DNA of 64,000 nucleotides from WVZH01 sp034430895 (GCA_034430895.1 DAOUDW010000079.1:1-64000), one strand, 5' to 3'; shown: positions 7,972 to 17,141, counted from the stretch's first letter. The notes: generated from the letters alone by a model not told the origin. A program made the numbers and translations.

Positions 7972-8889
7972 TCAGAGGGATCTTTTTCGCGTGTAGATTT
8001 TTATGATGTACGCGCCGATAAGCAGTGTGGGGAGCAGCAACAAACCTGCCTCGGGACCAAACGATCCACCGGTGATCCATTCCGGACCGTTGATTTGCTG
8101 CTGGATCAGGCTGAAATCTGTCATGCCGCTAACCGGAAACCCGAAAATCGTGCCTTCAAAGAAGTTCCAGCCGAGGTGTAAACCGATAGGCAGCCAAAGC
8201 GATTTCGTACGTACGTAGCCATAAGCCAGGAACAATCCCGCGGCCAACAAACCAAGAACCGCCATTCCATTGACATTGGGATTTGAAAGATGCAGGATGC
8301 TGAAAATGAAAGATGATATCCATACAGCCAGGGGAAGATTGCTTCCTTGTGCCAGATTCTGGAGGTGGTAGCCTCTACTTAATAACTCCTCGTGATAGGC
8401 GACTCCGAAAAATAAAAAGAACATCAAAACTGTCTCGCCGATAACCGTTCCCAGTTTCTCGCTTTCCCATGCCCAGGATTGGAACTGCGACCAGCCCATG
8501 ATCGTTGTTGTGAGATAGATCAACGAAAATTGGAAGGCGGACAAGGAAAAACCTGCGATGAGGTCGGACCAGGCGGTTCGACGGAGTGAGAGTCCCAGAG
8601 AGATGAATGAACGGCGATCGAGATAACGACGGGCAATCCAGGTGGCAATAGTCAATACCAGAACCTCGAGCGCGATCGAGGCGAAGTTGACCGAACGTAG
8701 ATTATTACCAATATTGTCAGTTGGTGCGGCAAGCTTGAATGCGATGATTAAGATGCCCCAGACGGCAACAATCAGGAGGGCAAAGAAGAAATATAGCAGT
8801 GCATGGCAGATCAAACGCCAACCAGCTCGAAGGCGGGGTTCGTCTTCTGAAATGAAAATCCTTTGCAAGATGGATCGGTTTTCAATCAT
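7972..8889 (-). CDS. CPBP-family intramembrane metalloprotease (CAAX protease-like)
   Basis: 305 aa with about eight hydrophobic helices. The diagnostic motifs are EELLSRGY (the EExxxR type motif, within YHEELLSRGYHL) and a downstream His in FSILHLSNPN, which together form the metal site of CPBP/Rce1-type proteases. Bacterial members process or protect small peptides or have unknown substrates. It lies upstream of the SOS-like promoter and is transcribed toward it; the gap of about 30 nt before that promoter contains nothing else recognisable. Start ATG 8889. Confidence 0.85.
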   Translation of the reverse strand: MIENRSILQRIFISEDEPRLRAGWRLICHALLYFFFALLIVAVWGILIIAFKLAAPTDNIGNNLRSVNFASIALEVLVLTIATWIARRYLDRRSFISLGLSLRRTAWSDLIAGFSLSAFQFSLIYLTTTIMGWSQFQSWAWESEKLGTVIGETVLMFFLFFGVAYHEELLSRGYHLQNLAQGSNLPLAVWISSFIFSILHLSNPNVNGMAVLGLLAAGLFLAYGYVRTKSLWLPIGLHLGWNFFEGTIFGFPVSGMTDFSLIQQQINGPEWITGGSFGPEAGLLLLPTLLIGAYIIKIYTRKRSL

Positions 8890-8965
8890 GTGAGTGCTTT
8901 CTGGAACGGATCATAACCCATTGCTAATGAGCACGAAATGCTCTTGCAGGTGGATTCTGGATGAA

Positions 8966-10225
8966 TTAGATGCCACATTGCAGGATTAGCGTCGCGAGTT
9001 GAGTTTCGAGATTCCTAAATGAGTAATGTCGCTTGCCGATTTTGTAATTATGTTCAGTGATTTCTTCGGCTTGAGAAGGATCCCGTAGAACTTCACGCGC
9101 TTGATGAACCGTCTCATCTTCGATGAAATCGTCGAAGCCGATGACTTTGAACCCCTTGGGTTTAATATCGGTTTTAAAGATTTCATAGCTGCTGATGACA
9201 ATCGGTCGTTTATAGTAGATCGTTTCTAAAAAGGCGTTGCCGAAGCCTTCGATCGTCGAAGGGTAGGTAACCAGGTCGGAGCCCTGGTATGCATCCTTCA
9301 AGGAATAGACTTTATGGCCATCCGCATGCGTCGAGCGTGTGTGGTTGACGTACTTGGATCCAAAGATAACCCGTACACGCAGGATCTCGGCGTAGTCGCG
9401 TAGATAGCGTTCGTACGCCGATCCTTCATCGCCGGAAGTGTGTGTGATCACCAGGGCGCTGTCAGGGTCTAGTCTTCTTGTCAGCTCAATGGCGAGTTCG
9501 ATTCGCTTTCGAGGCACGATTCGAGTAGGTTGGAGTAGGAAATTTTGCTCCGGATATATACCCAATGCTTCACGAATATCCTCCGAGTAATCATCTTGTG
9601 GTGAAGGAGGATTCTCGAAATCCATGACATTGGGCACAAGCGTTGAACTGGCGCCCGTGCGTAATGCGAGTTGGCGGGCGGCAAAGGAATTAATCACCAC
9701 GTGGCGAATTGAGGGTAAGAGTGGTGGAAATGCAGCGCATAGATAATCCTGGGCGGCGTTCGTTGAATAACGTCGACGTTCCCAGGTGAAATCATGATGG
9801 TGGGCGATTGTGGGTATATTGGTCTCAGCGATGTATTCACTCAATGCAAGCCCGAGTGGAACGTTCATGGGGAGCGCGAGTGCGTTCTCAACGATGAGAA
9901 TATCGATGTCGAATTTGTTTGCGAATTGATAGAGTTCTTTCTTCAAATGAAACCGCAGGCGTTGGATCTTCCCACTGCATTCTGAAGAGCGGATGTAGTC
10001 ATCGAAAAGATCGGATGTGATCGAAAGGATTTCCGGGTGATTGAAATGTGCCTCGGTGACGAGATGCGTCCGATCTTCCGGGTGATCCGATTCGCCGGCG
10101 AAGAAGAATGATTGGTGCCCCAGATAATTGAGGGTTTGAACCCACTTTTTCGTCTCCAAGGAAACGCCGTCCGTACCTGCAAATCGTGTAGAAACAAATC
10201 CAATATTCCTGGCATATTTACTCAT
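8966..10225 (-). CDS. GT4-family glycosyltransferase, possible mannosylglucosylglycerate-type synthase
   Basis: 419 aa, GT-B fold. The N-terminal half begins KYARNIGFVSTRFAGTDGVSLE and the C-terminal half carries the nucleotide-sugar site STIEGFGNAFLETIYYKRP with the GT4 ExxxxxxxE-type acidic pair. Two internal motifs, HHHDFTWERRR and LLQPTRIVPRKRIELAIEL, are typical of the family. The start is ATG 10225, overlapping the phosphatase stop (ATGA); an upstream in-frame start would lie inside that gene. As last gene of the glucosylglycerate operon it probably extends glucosylglycerate with a second sugar. Substrate is inferred from context only. Confidence 0.82.
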   Translation of the reverse strand: MSKYARNIGFVSTRFAGTDGVSLETKKWVQTLNYLGHQSFFFAGESDHPEDRTHLVTEAHFNHPEILSITSDLFDDYIRSSECSGKIQRLRFHLKKELYQFANKFDIDILIVENALALPMNVPLGLALSEYIAETNIPTIAHHHDFTWERRRYSTNAAQDYLCAAFPPLLPSIRHVVINSFAARQLALRTGASSTLVPNVMDFENPPSPQDDYSEDIREALGIYPEQNFLLQPTRIVPRKRIELAIELTRRLDPDSALVITHTSGDEGSAYERYLRDYAEILRVRVIFGSKYVNHTRSTHADGHKVYSLKDAYQGSDLVTYPSTIEGFGNAFLETIYYKRPIVISSYEIFKTDIKPKGFKVIGFDDFIEDETVHQAREVLRDPSQAEEITEHNYKIGKRHYSFRNLETQLATLILQCGI

Positions 10226-10785
10226 AATTGCTCCACTTCGAGGGATTTGGGATTGGCGTTGGCGGGGATATGATCCCACACGGTTTCGATCGGTAGTCCC
10301 TTCGCTTCCACCTGGATGATCGCCAATGCCAGGCCGTGAGAGACAATGGCGACGGTTTCCTTCGGGTGGTGCTTGATGATATCACGTATCGCTTCAAGCA
10401 CGCGCTGCCGAACCTCTCCAACGGTTTCCCCTCCGGGCGGAGCGACTTCCAGCGGCGCGTTTTTTCGTTCTTCCCAGGCTTGCCGATATCGGGCGCGGAT
10501 TTCATCGAAATGAAGCCCTTCCCATTCGCCCTGGTGAATCTCGCGTAGGCGTGGATCGAGGTAAAGTGGAACAGCGCGGGCGGCTAGCAACCGCATCGCC
10601 GTTTCACTGGCACGCTGCAGATCGCTGCTGTAAATTGCATCAATTTTGTCTACACATTCATTCGAAGCGAGTGTATCGGCTTGCTGGAGTCCGCGTGTAT
10701 TGAGGGGAATGTCCGATTGACCTGTATAACGGCCTTCGATGTTCCAGTCTGTTTCACCGTGTCGTATCAGGATCAGTGTTGTCAT
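10222..10785 (-). CDS. Histidine phosphatase family protein, probable glucosyl-3-phosphoglycerate phosphatase
   Basis: 187 aa. Phosphoglycerate-mutase-like fold with the RHG motif at residues 8-10 (LIRHGETDWN), the second Arg in SSDLQRASETA, a Glu in REIHQGEWEGL, and the distal His in VAIVSHGLAL. Mycobacterial GpgP, which dephosphorylates glucosyl-3-phosphoglycerate, belongs to this fold. The gene directly follows GpgS here (7-nt gap), so the same role is the simplest reading. Substrate cannot be proved from sequence because the superfamily is broad. Confidence 0.8.
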   Translation of the reverse strand: MTTLILIRHGETDWNIEGRYTGQSDIPLNTRGLQQADTLASNECVDKIDAIYSSDLQRASETAMRLLAARAVPLYLDPRLREIHQGEWEGLHFDEIRARYRQAWEERKNAPLEVAPPGGETVGEVRQRVLEAIRDIIKHHPKETVAIVSHGLALAIIQVEAKGLPIETVWDHIPANANPKSLEVEQL

Positions 10786-10792
10786 TATTTAA

Positions 10793-12643
10793 TTATGCCG
10801 CACTGTCTTCCCCCTGGCGAGTATGGTATTCCGGAATTTCGATCATCGGTGGCCTTTGTAACTCGGCGATCCTTTCAACTTCGAGGAAGAAACGACTTTC
10901 CTCGTGGCGGATCAGTTTCATGGCTCGGTTGACATCTTGTAGTAATTGTAGCCCATCTCGTCGATCGATTTTGCGGATAACCGCCTGGATGATTGCAAAA
11001 GACATCTTGCTGAGAGAGGATAATGGTTGATTTCGGTGAAGCCGTTTTATGAGATTGACTTGCCCCAGGGCTTCGAGTCCATAGCGATCGAGAATGTCAA
11101 TCAAAAGTCCGATTTCCACCCCGTAGCCACATGAAAAGGGGAGCTGTTCCAGCACTTGCCGGCGGCCACCATACTCACCGGAGAGAGGTTGTATGAATCC
11201 GGAAAGGGCAGGGTAAAAGAGGTTCAACAGCGGCCGAGCGGTTAGTTCGGTGACTCTGCCTCCGCCTCGAGCGTGGGTCGTATCGCCTACTCGAATAGGT
11301 CTTAAATAAAAGCCCTTGATGAACTTCAAGTTCGGTCGGTGAAGAAGTGGTCCGATCAATCCATAAACAAAATGAGGATGGATGTTGGTGATATCCGTGT
11401 CGATCCAGATCACGATATCTCCATGTGTAACGTAGAGACTCTTCCAGAGGGCCTCACCTTTGCCGTGGCGTTCGCCGTATTGTGGGAGAATATTCTGGTG
11501 AGTGTAAACCGGGATGTTGTATCTACGCGCGATTTCGCGTGTGCCGTCGGTTGAGTTTGAGTCGATCAAGATCATTTCGTCGAGTAAGGGAATTTCATCC
11601 ATTAGCTTTTGTTTAATGGTACGGATGACATTTCCGATGGTTTCCTCTTCGTTGAGCGTGGGTAGAGCGAGGCTGATTGTCAGACCTTGTTCCAGTTTAC
11701 GATTGTATAGGCGCTCGAGATTGTCGAATTCATTGGCTGAAAATGTATTCTCGGCGAACCACTTGTCGACAAGGATCGAGATTGCCTCGATGCCCTCAAA
11801 ATCCGGTTGTGGCTGGGGTACTGATTGTCTACCTGAACATGTGTACAAGATGGGGATGTGAGATTCTTTAAAAAGGCGAGAGCTAAGTGGCTCATACAAC
11901 CCATCTCCCACATCGTCGGTTTCACACGCGCCGACGATAAGCAGATCGAATTTCTCGGCTTGCTTGATGATGGCATCTACAGGGTCTTCGGAGATGAGTA
12001 AGGCATCTTCAATTTGAGGTAAGTGTTCGAGTACTTGATCGAGGCCGGGGATGGTATCGCCGGTACTGAGATCGTCGATCGAGGTCTCTGAACGGATGGT
12101 GGACAATGTGTAACCGCCGCTGCGAGCGAGATTGAGTCCGAGGCGTAAGGCCAACTCGCTGTCGGGGCCGGGCCGTAGGACAACGAGAATGCGATCCCCT
12201 TTCGATGGTGCACTTCCCTGAAGAAGCGCTATCGGGCATGACGCGTACTTCAATAAGGATTCCACAATCTCGCAATACTCGGGATTTTTCGTTGTCCATG
12301 GCAGCACAAGTAGATTGACGTTTTGTTTTTTGATAAATGTGGTGAGGTCAAATGCCGGATGGGTTGAAGCGATGATCTTGGGCCACTGCTGACCCCCATA
12401 GGCTCGTATCGCTTTACGCACGCGTGTGCGTAATTCTTGCGTGAGAGATGATGCCAGACTCAAAGTCTCATCGCTCTCAACGGCAACCACACCCAAGACC
12501 TGCACCATCTTTCCATCACTTAATTGGTGTGCAAGCGAGATCATCGGTTCGCCAAGAACGTTGTTGAAAATCGGAACGAGAACGCGGCTTCGCTTGCGTC
12601 GACCTCTGCGTGGTTTTGCTTTTTCTATCTGTCTCTCAGTCAT
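10793..12643 (-). CDS. gpgS: Glucosyl-3-phosphoglycerate synthase fused to N-terminal universal-stress-protein domains
   Basis: 616 aa, nearly twice the usual GpgS. Residues about 20-280 look like two tandem USP-like alpha/beta domains (RSRVLVPIF, then DRILVVLRPG, with FDLLIVGA). The GT81/GT-A domain starts near 321 (LTISLALPTLNEEETIG) and carries DSNSTDGT (361-368) and the metal-binding DTD (415-417). GRVTELTARPLLN and PLSGEYGGRR are also GpgS-like. It would transfer glucose from a nucleotide sugar to 3-phosphoglycerate. It overlaps the preceding GT4 gene by 8 nt and precedes the phosphatase gene by 7 nt. Confidence 0.87.
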   Translation of the reverse strand: MTERQIEKAKPRRGRRKRSRVLVPIFNNVLGEPMISLAHQLSDGKMVQVLGVVAVESDETLSLASSLTQELRTRVRKAIRAYGGQQWPKIIASTHPAFDLTTFIKKQNVNLLVLPWTTKNPEYCEIVESLLKYASCPIALLQGSAPSKGDRILVVLRPGPDSELALRLGLNLARSGGYTLSTIRSETSIDDLSTGDTIPGLDQVLEHLPQIEDALLISEDPVDAIIKQAEKFDLLIVGACETDDVGDGLYEPLSSRLFKESHIPILYTCSGRQSVPQPQPDFEGIEAISILVDKWFAENTFSANEFDNLERLYNRKLEQGLTISLALPTLNEEETIGNVIRTIKQKLMDEIPLLDEMILIDSNSTDGTREIARRYNIPVYTHQNILPQYGERHGKGEALWKSLYVTHGDIVIWIDTDITNIHPHFVYGLIGPLLHRPNLKFIKGFYLRPIRVGDTTHARGGGRVTELTARPLLNLFYPALSGFIQPLSGEYGGRRQVLEQLPFSCGYGVEIGLLIDILDRYGLEALGQVNLIKRLHRNQPLSSLSKMSFAIIQAVIRKIDRRDGLQLLQDVNRAMKLIRHEESRFFLEVERIAELQRPPMIEIPEYHTRQGEDSAA

Positions 12644-13877
12644 TGTCTACACTCTCTAGTAGGGGGATGATCATCTTGGAAACGATGGTCTCCCACGTGT
12701 ACTCGTTTAACACATGGCGGCGCAGGAGAAAACTGGTTTTTGTAAACAAATTCTCTGCGATGTCCTTCGCCACGCTTTCTGGTGAATCGTCCAAAGCAAA
12801 GTAATCTGCGCGATCATCCACACTTTCGTGGAACGGTTCAATATCGCTGCAGAAAATGGGCAGACGTGTAAATCCTGCTTGTAAGAGTGGAATCCCGAAT
12901 CCTTCCTGAAGGCTTGGAAAAAAGAGCGCGTCACTCAAGGCGTATAGATTCGCCATTGTGGCTTGATCGATGTGCTGATATTCCTGTGTGCCAGATTCGT
13001 AGAGAAAATGGGCATATTTCTCAATTTTTAATGCACGCCGTTGCGCGAGCAGACGCTCGAGATAAGCAACATTGGCCGGGTTATGGGGCCCTGGAGGGCC
13101 CGTTACGATCAGGCGAACATCTTGTTGCGAAAGTGAACGAAGCTCGGCAAGCACCTGCAGCGCAAAACCGATGTTCTTACGCTGAGTGATTCTGGCGGGC
13201 AGTAAAAGGATCGCATCCGCTTCGAGTAAATTGAGTTCTGCCACCAGGTAGCGCGTCCGGTCGGTCCAATTGCCGATCACGCTGGGGTCGATCCCTGGCG
13301 GGATGACATGAATGGAAGTGGATTCCATCTCATACATTTCTGCCAGACGAGTGCATTGTGCTTTGGATACAACGACGTTGATTGTCTCCGGCCAGGGTTT
13401 ACGTAACAAATCCCAGGGGTATGCACACTTCAATTCATCCCGATACTGTTCTCGATCCCAGGCGAAATCATGATGCCAACCGATGATTGGCGGCGATTGG
13501 CGAGAGGTATGCAGTTCCCAGAGAGCCGCTGTGAGCGGGAGGTTCTTGTGCAGCGTCATTGCGTTATGCACGATCAAGATGTTGAGGTTTTGGATGACGG
13601 CTTTCAATCGCTCTTGGATGGTTGCACGCAATTTTTCGAATGAATGGCTGCATTCACCTCGGTCCAATTCTTGTTTAACCGTGAGAACGGCAGGGTGTTT
13701 TGAATAGAGTTCTGGAACCACATCCACGGGGATGCGTTGATCATACCTTTCTCCCGCGCCCACGATCAACCGCGTTGTATGTCCAAACTCGGTTAAGAGT
13801 GAGCTGTGGTGATACAGGGTTTGCTCGACTCCACCGATGGTAGGAGGACCGCTGTAGTGTAACAACCCGATCTTCAT
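12636..13877 (-). CDS. GT4-family glycosyltransferase in glucosylglycerate operon
   Basis: 413 aa, GT-B fold. The N-terminus MKIGLLHYSGPPTIGGVEQ has the glycine loop of GT4 enzymes. The C-terminal domain holds LLLPARITQRKNIGFAL and FFPSLQEGFGIPLLQAGFTRLP, with the nucleotide-sugar-contacting EGFG and following acidic residue. It resembles the other GT4 in this operon in layout (both have an HHDF motif: WHHDFAWDRE and HHHDFTWERR), suggesting old duplication. It starts directly after the GH13 gene stop and overlaps gpgS. The acceptor may be a glucosylglycerate derivative; not provable here. Confidence 0.8.
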   Translation of the reverse strand: MKIGLLHYSGPPTIGGVEQTLYHHSSLLTEFGHTTRLIVGAGERYDQRIPVDVVPELYSKHPAVLTVKQELDRGECSHSFEKLRATIQERLKAVIQNLNILIVHNAMTLHKNLPLTAALWELHTSRQSPPIIGWHHDFAWDREQYRDELKCAYPWDLLRKPWPETINVVVSKAQCTRLAEMYEMESTSIHVIPPGIDPSVIGNWTDRTRYLVAELNLLEADAILLLPARITQRKNIGFALQVLAELRSLSQQDVRLIVTGPPGPHNPANVAYLERLLAQRRALKIEKYAHFLYESGTQEYQHIDQATMANLYALSDALFFPSLQEGFGIPLLQAGFTRLPIFCSDIEPFHESVDDRADYFALDDSPESVAKDIAENLFTKTSFLLRRHVLNEYTWETIVSKMIIPLLESVDND

Positions 13878-13879
13878 CT

Positions 13880-15631
13880 TTAGTCGCTCCCATCGAGTTT
13901 TATCCAGCGAACCTGATAGGGATCCAGGGGACAGTTATCGAGGGAAACGGTGTCACCGGAGAGGACGTCTTCCGCCCGTGGCAGTGAGTAATCAGGCAGG
14001 TTTATCCTCGCGCGGAACGCCTCCCCTGAAATTTCCTGCAAACAGAGCATGATGCTTGGGCTGTTTGGCGCATATCGCATGAGTGCGAAGATGGATGGAT
14101 CGACCTCGAGGACACGCTGTTCGCCATGCGGATGGAAGGCCGCAAAGCGTCGGCGTGCGCGCAGGAGTTGTTTGTATTCACGGAATACTCGAGCACGAAT
14201 AGTAGTGTGGTCGGCGAGTTGATCTTCGAGCTGGGCAAGCTTGAGTCTCTCCCGATTGATGCTGCGCAGTTTGCCGGTTTTTTCTACGTCTTGCAGGTTA
14301 CTACGAGAGCCAAACAGACTGTGGAAATATATTCCCGGCACCCCGATGAGGGAAAGCATGATCGCTTGTGAAACCATGAATCGCGCCACTTGTCGATCCG
14401 ATCCGGGATTTTGCGCGGTTTGCTCGACAAGTGCATCGTAATAATTGATATTCAGTTCGTATGGCTGACGCTCGTCTTCGTTTACTTGCCGATAGGAGAT
14501 GCCGCCACCATTTGCTTTCGTTTGTCGGATCAGTGCCTCGATCTCATCCGCAGCGAGGATACCCTGGACCGGGCGAAGGCCGATACCATCGTGGGATGCC
14601 AGGAAGTTGAAGAAGGTTACCTTTTTAGAGGGAAGGTGAATACCGGCAGCCCAATCCGTAAGGCGGGACGCGTCGCCGGAGAGTAATGTGTGCAGCACCA
14701 ACGGCGGCAGCGCAAATTGATAGACCATATGCGCTTCGTCGTTGCCGTCGCCGAAGTAGGAGATGTTTTCGGAGTGGGGCACATTCGTCTCGGTGACGAT
14801 GTGTACCCAGGGCGCGACGGTATCCAGCACAGAGCGGATCACTTTCACAACGCGATGGGTCTGGGGTAGATGGATGCAGGATGTGCCTACTTGTTTCCAG
14901 AGAAAGGCGATTGCATCCAGGCGAATGATCTGGGCACCGCGGCGAATGTAGAAGAGCAAAAGTTCCAGAATTTCCAGGAGAACGTCAGGATTGGCAAAAT
15001 TGAGATCGATTTGATCGGCGCTGAATGTCGTCCATACGTATTGTTCCCCTTGCGATGTCCTGACAGGGGTCAGCAAGGGCAGATCGCGCGGGCGAACGAC
15101 ATCGTCGAGATCGGTGTTGGGATCGAGGCGGATGAAGTAATCCAGGTAGGCGGGATCCCCGGAGAGAAATTTCTGGAACCAGTCGCTCTGCGCAGATACG
15201 TGGTTGATGACGGCGTCTATCATCAGACGAAACACATCGGCGATCTTTGTGATTTCGGACCAATCTCCCAGATCGCTGTCCACAGCTCGATAGTCGGTCA
15301 CCGAAAATCCGTCGTCTGAAGAGTACGGGAAGAAAGGTAGAATGTGAACGCCGTTGACTGTTCCTTCAAGCTGATTCGACAGCAAATTAAACAATGTTGT
15401 TAACGGTTTTTCACCGCTTTGCCTGACCATTTCGCCATAGGTAATCAGAATAGCGTCGCGTTCGGATAGTGGGTTGGCAGCAGGTGGTTTTTCTCCAGCG
15501 GTAAGCAGGTGTTTTTCGAGCGCGTTCTCAATCCGCGTAAAGGCCATCGTGCGCTGCTCTTCGGAGTAGAGCTGTGCAAGGTGCGTTTTGATATGCGCTC
15601 GTTGTACTTGGGTCAAGTTATTCGCTGTCAA
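13880..15631 (-). CDS. GH13_18 sugar phosphorylase, probable glucosylglycerate phosphorylase
   Basis: 583 aa. It is a GH13 alpha-glucosyl phosphorylase of the sucrose-phosphorylase subfamily. The start of the barrel is DAILITYGEMV and GVHILPFFPYSSDDGFSV. The nucleophile is Asp239 in IIRLDA, the acid/base is Glu281 in VTETNVPH, and the transition-state Asp348 lies in SHDG. The subfamily includes sucrose, sucrose-6-phosphate and glucosylglycerate phosphorylases. Location at the head of an operon with GpgS and a GpgP-like phosphatase favours glucosylglycerate. The start is TTG 15631 (AAAAGGGA upstream). It would recover glucose-1-phosphate and glycerate from the solute. Confidence 0.85.
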   Translation of the reverse strand: MTANNLTQVQRAHIKTHLAQLYSEEQRTMAFTRIENALEKHLLTAGEKPPAANPLSERDAILITYGEMVRQSGEKPLTTLFNLLSNQLEGTVNGVHILPFFPYSSDDGFSVTDYRAVDSDLGDWSEITKIADVFRLMIDAVINHVSAQSDWFQKFLSGDPAYLDYFIRLDPNTDLDDVVRPRDLPLLTPVRTSQGEQYVWTTFSADQIDLNFANPDVLLEILELLLFYIRRGAQIIRLDAIAFLWKQVGTSCIHLPQTHRVVKVIRSVLDTVAPWVHIVTETNVPHSENISYFGDGNDEAHMVYQFALPPLVLHTLLSGDASRLTDWAAGIHLPSKKVTFFNFLASHDGIGLRPVQGILAADEIEALIRQTKANGGGISYRQVNEDERQPYELNINYYDALVEQTAQNPGSDRQVARFMVSQAIMLSLIGVPGIYFHSLFGSRSNLQDVEKTGKLRSINRERLKLAQLEDQLADHTTIRARVFREYKQLLRARRRFAAFHPHGEQRVLEVDPSIFALMRYAPNSPSIMLCLQEISGEAFRARINLPDYSLPRAEDVLSGDTVSLDNCPLDPYQVRWIKLDGSD

Positions 15632-16082
15632 AATGTTCCCTTTTTACAGGTCAGGTGAGAGCGTGTCGTTTTGTCCACGATCAATTACAAGCCTCTACTC
15701 GAATGCGTGCGATTCGATGAAGCTGCGATGCTGGCGACGTGAAATGAAGATGCCGCCATCTCACTGCGCAGAAAATGGACATTTGTTCCGACGAAACCCC
15801 ACGGACGATGGCAATTTCAATGTCTTGTCGATCGTAACGATTGTAATGGCAAATACCCGTCCGTTGACGAAATCCCCATTCGATGCGGAGGGCTATTTCA
15901 TGGGTGTGTAGCTTCCGGGATAGTTACAAACGATCGCCAGGGCGCTACACAATTCGATAGAACTCATTTGTACTTGTTAATATTTACTTGTTTGACTCGA
16001 TTATACTTATCGAGTCTTTTCGGCGAAAGTCGTTCGAAGTGTGACTTTGGGGCATGAGTTATCATTTGGAGGGTCAATATCC
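15632..16082. other. Intergenic region between divergent GH13 and DsrE genes
   Basis: No convincing gene is seen in these 451 bases. The region must hold the promoter of the minus-strand five-gene sugar operon and that of the plus-strand DsrE gene, but no clear -35/-10 pair stands out. A terminator-like hairpin on the plus strand lies at 15994-16020 and a GGAGGG ribosome-binding site for DsrE at 16068-16073. Confidence 0.5.
15994..16020 (+). terminator. Terminator-like hairpin without an upstream plus-strand gene
   Basis: An 8-bp perfect stem GACTCGAT/ATCGAGTC (15994-16001 with 16009-16016) with a 7-nt loop is followed by TTTT. It reads as a plus-strand intrinsic terminator, but the nearest upstream plus-strand gene ends at 6335. 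It could end a small RNA or act instead as an operator, since the loop contains TATACT. Confidence 0.5.
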
Positions 16083-16427
16083 ATGGAGCGATCTATCGTT
16101 TATATCTTTACAAGCGATGGAATGGGGCAGACACACGATCAGGAATTGCGCCAGATGCTGGCGGGCAAGCTATTCCAGTTGTTGATGATGGCTGATCCAC
16201 TGCCAAAAGCGGTATGTTTTTACACGGATGGCGTGAAACTGGCTTGTGAGGGATCTCCCGTTCTGAAAGAACTAGTAACGTTGGAGAGGCAAGGTGTCCA
16301 CCTGGTGCTGTGCAATACATGTCTTAACCGATTGGGATTGAGTGATGCTGTCCGTGTTGGAATCGTCGGTGGTATGACGGATATCATCACTGCAATGAAC
16401 ACAGCCGACAGTGTAATTACGTTGTAA
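16083..16427 (+). CDS. DsrE-family protein (YedF C-terminal domain-like)
   Basis: 114 aa. Single DsrE/F-like alpha/beta domain: IVYIFTSDGMGQ at the first strand, KAVCFYTDGVKLACEGSPVLKEL in the middle and VHLVLCNTCLNRLGL with a CNTC pair, then GIVGGMTDI. It resembles the C-terminal half of the selenium/sulfur-related protein YedF but lacks the TusA half. The start is ATG 16083 with GGAGGG at 16068-16073. It is likely cytoplasmic and may handle sulfane sulfur; no partner TusA is nearby. Confidence 0.78.
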   Translation: MERSIVYIFTSDGMGQTHDQELRQMLAGKLFQLLMMADPLPKAVCFYTDGVKLACEGSPVLKELVTLERQGVHLVLCNTCLNRLGLSDAVRVGIVGGMTDIITAMNTADSVITL

Positions 16428-16454
16428 CTTCCTGGATTGACCGGGCTATTTAGC

Positions 16455-17141
16455 TCAAGTGGCCTTGCCAGCGTGCAATAAACGACCCGCCAGCCCGGAT
16501 CCGATAAGTGCCAAACCGTATGTGGTCAGGTACTGATCGGAGGCTGCGTCGAAAAGAATGGATGCATGGGTAGGGAAATCCTCATCGCCCGGCCACAGTG
16601 CTGCCGCCATACGGATGCGCGGTAAGGGTTGAAATGCATAGGCGAAAGACGCAAGTGCGGAAAGGCGCCAGCCATCCAGTTTCTGTGCAGCGAGATCGAA
16701 ATCTTCAGGGCGTTCTCCGAATCGACGTGCCAATCGATTTCCGCTGTATCCCTGGAATGCCTGGTGGTAAAAAGCCCCGTCGGGAAGTTCGCGGAAGGCA
16801 ATCCACCGGTCGGCAAGGCTGGTTCCTTTGGCGGTGTGCAGGTAGTAAATCAACATCGCACTATCGAATATAGAGCAGGGTTTGCCTTTTTCCACGAACA
16901 CGGGTGCCAAGGTGTCCCAGGGAATGGCGATGTTTTGCCCCCAATACTCGAAGCGAATGCTGCCATCTCGATACAATCCGCCGCATCGATCGGCTACGAT
17001 TTGAGGTTGGCGGGTATGCAGTTCGGAGCGCAGTTCGTCCAAACGGCGCAGCATGCTTTCCTGCCATGCCTGCCGCGCTTGATCGACGATGTCTTCCCCG
17101 GAAGCGTGGTGATCTCCTGTTTGGTCCGTTAGTCCTGGCAT
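16455..17141 (-). CDS. DUF3786 domain-containing protein
   Basis: 228 aa from ATG 17141; an in-frame ATG at 17189 is possible but has no ribosome-binding site. The sequence fits the DUF3786 family, a putative metal- or corrinoid-associated group in anaerobes whose function is not known. Recognisable parts are CGGLYRDGSIRFEYWGQNIAIPW, FDSAMLIYYLHTAKGTSLADRWIAFRELPDG and a late Pro/Trp segment ALWPGDEDFPTHASILFD. It contains no signal peptide and no membrane span. It is convergent with the DsrE gene and stands alone. Confidence 0.72.
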   Translation of the reverse strand: MPGLTDQTGDHHASGEDIVDQARQAWQESMLRRLDELRSELHTRQPQIVADRCGGLYRDGSIRFEYWGQNIAIPWDTLAPVFVEKGKPCSIFDSAMLIYYLHTAKGTSLADRWIAFRELPDGAFYHQAFQGYSGNRLARRFGERPEDFDLAAQKLDGWRLSALASFAYAFQPLPRIRMAAALWPGDEDFPTHASILFDAASDQYLTTYGLALIGSGLAGRLLHAGKAT

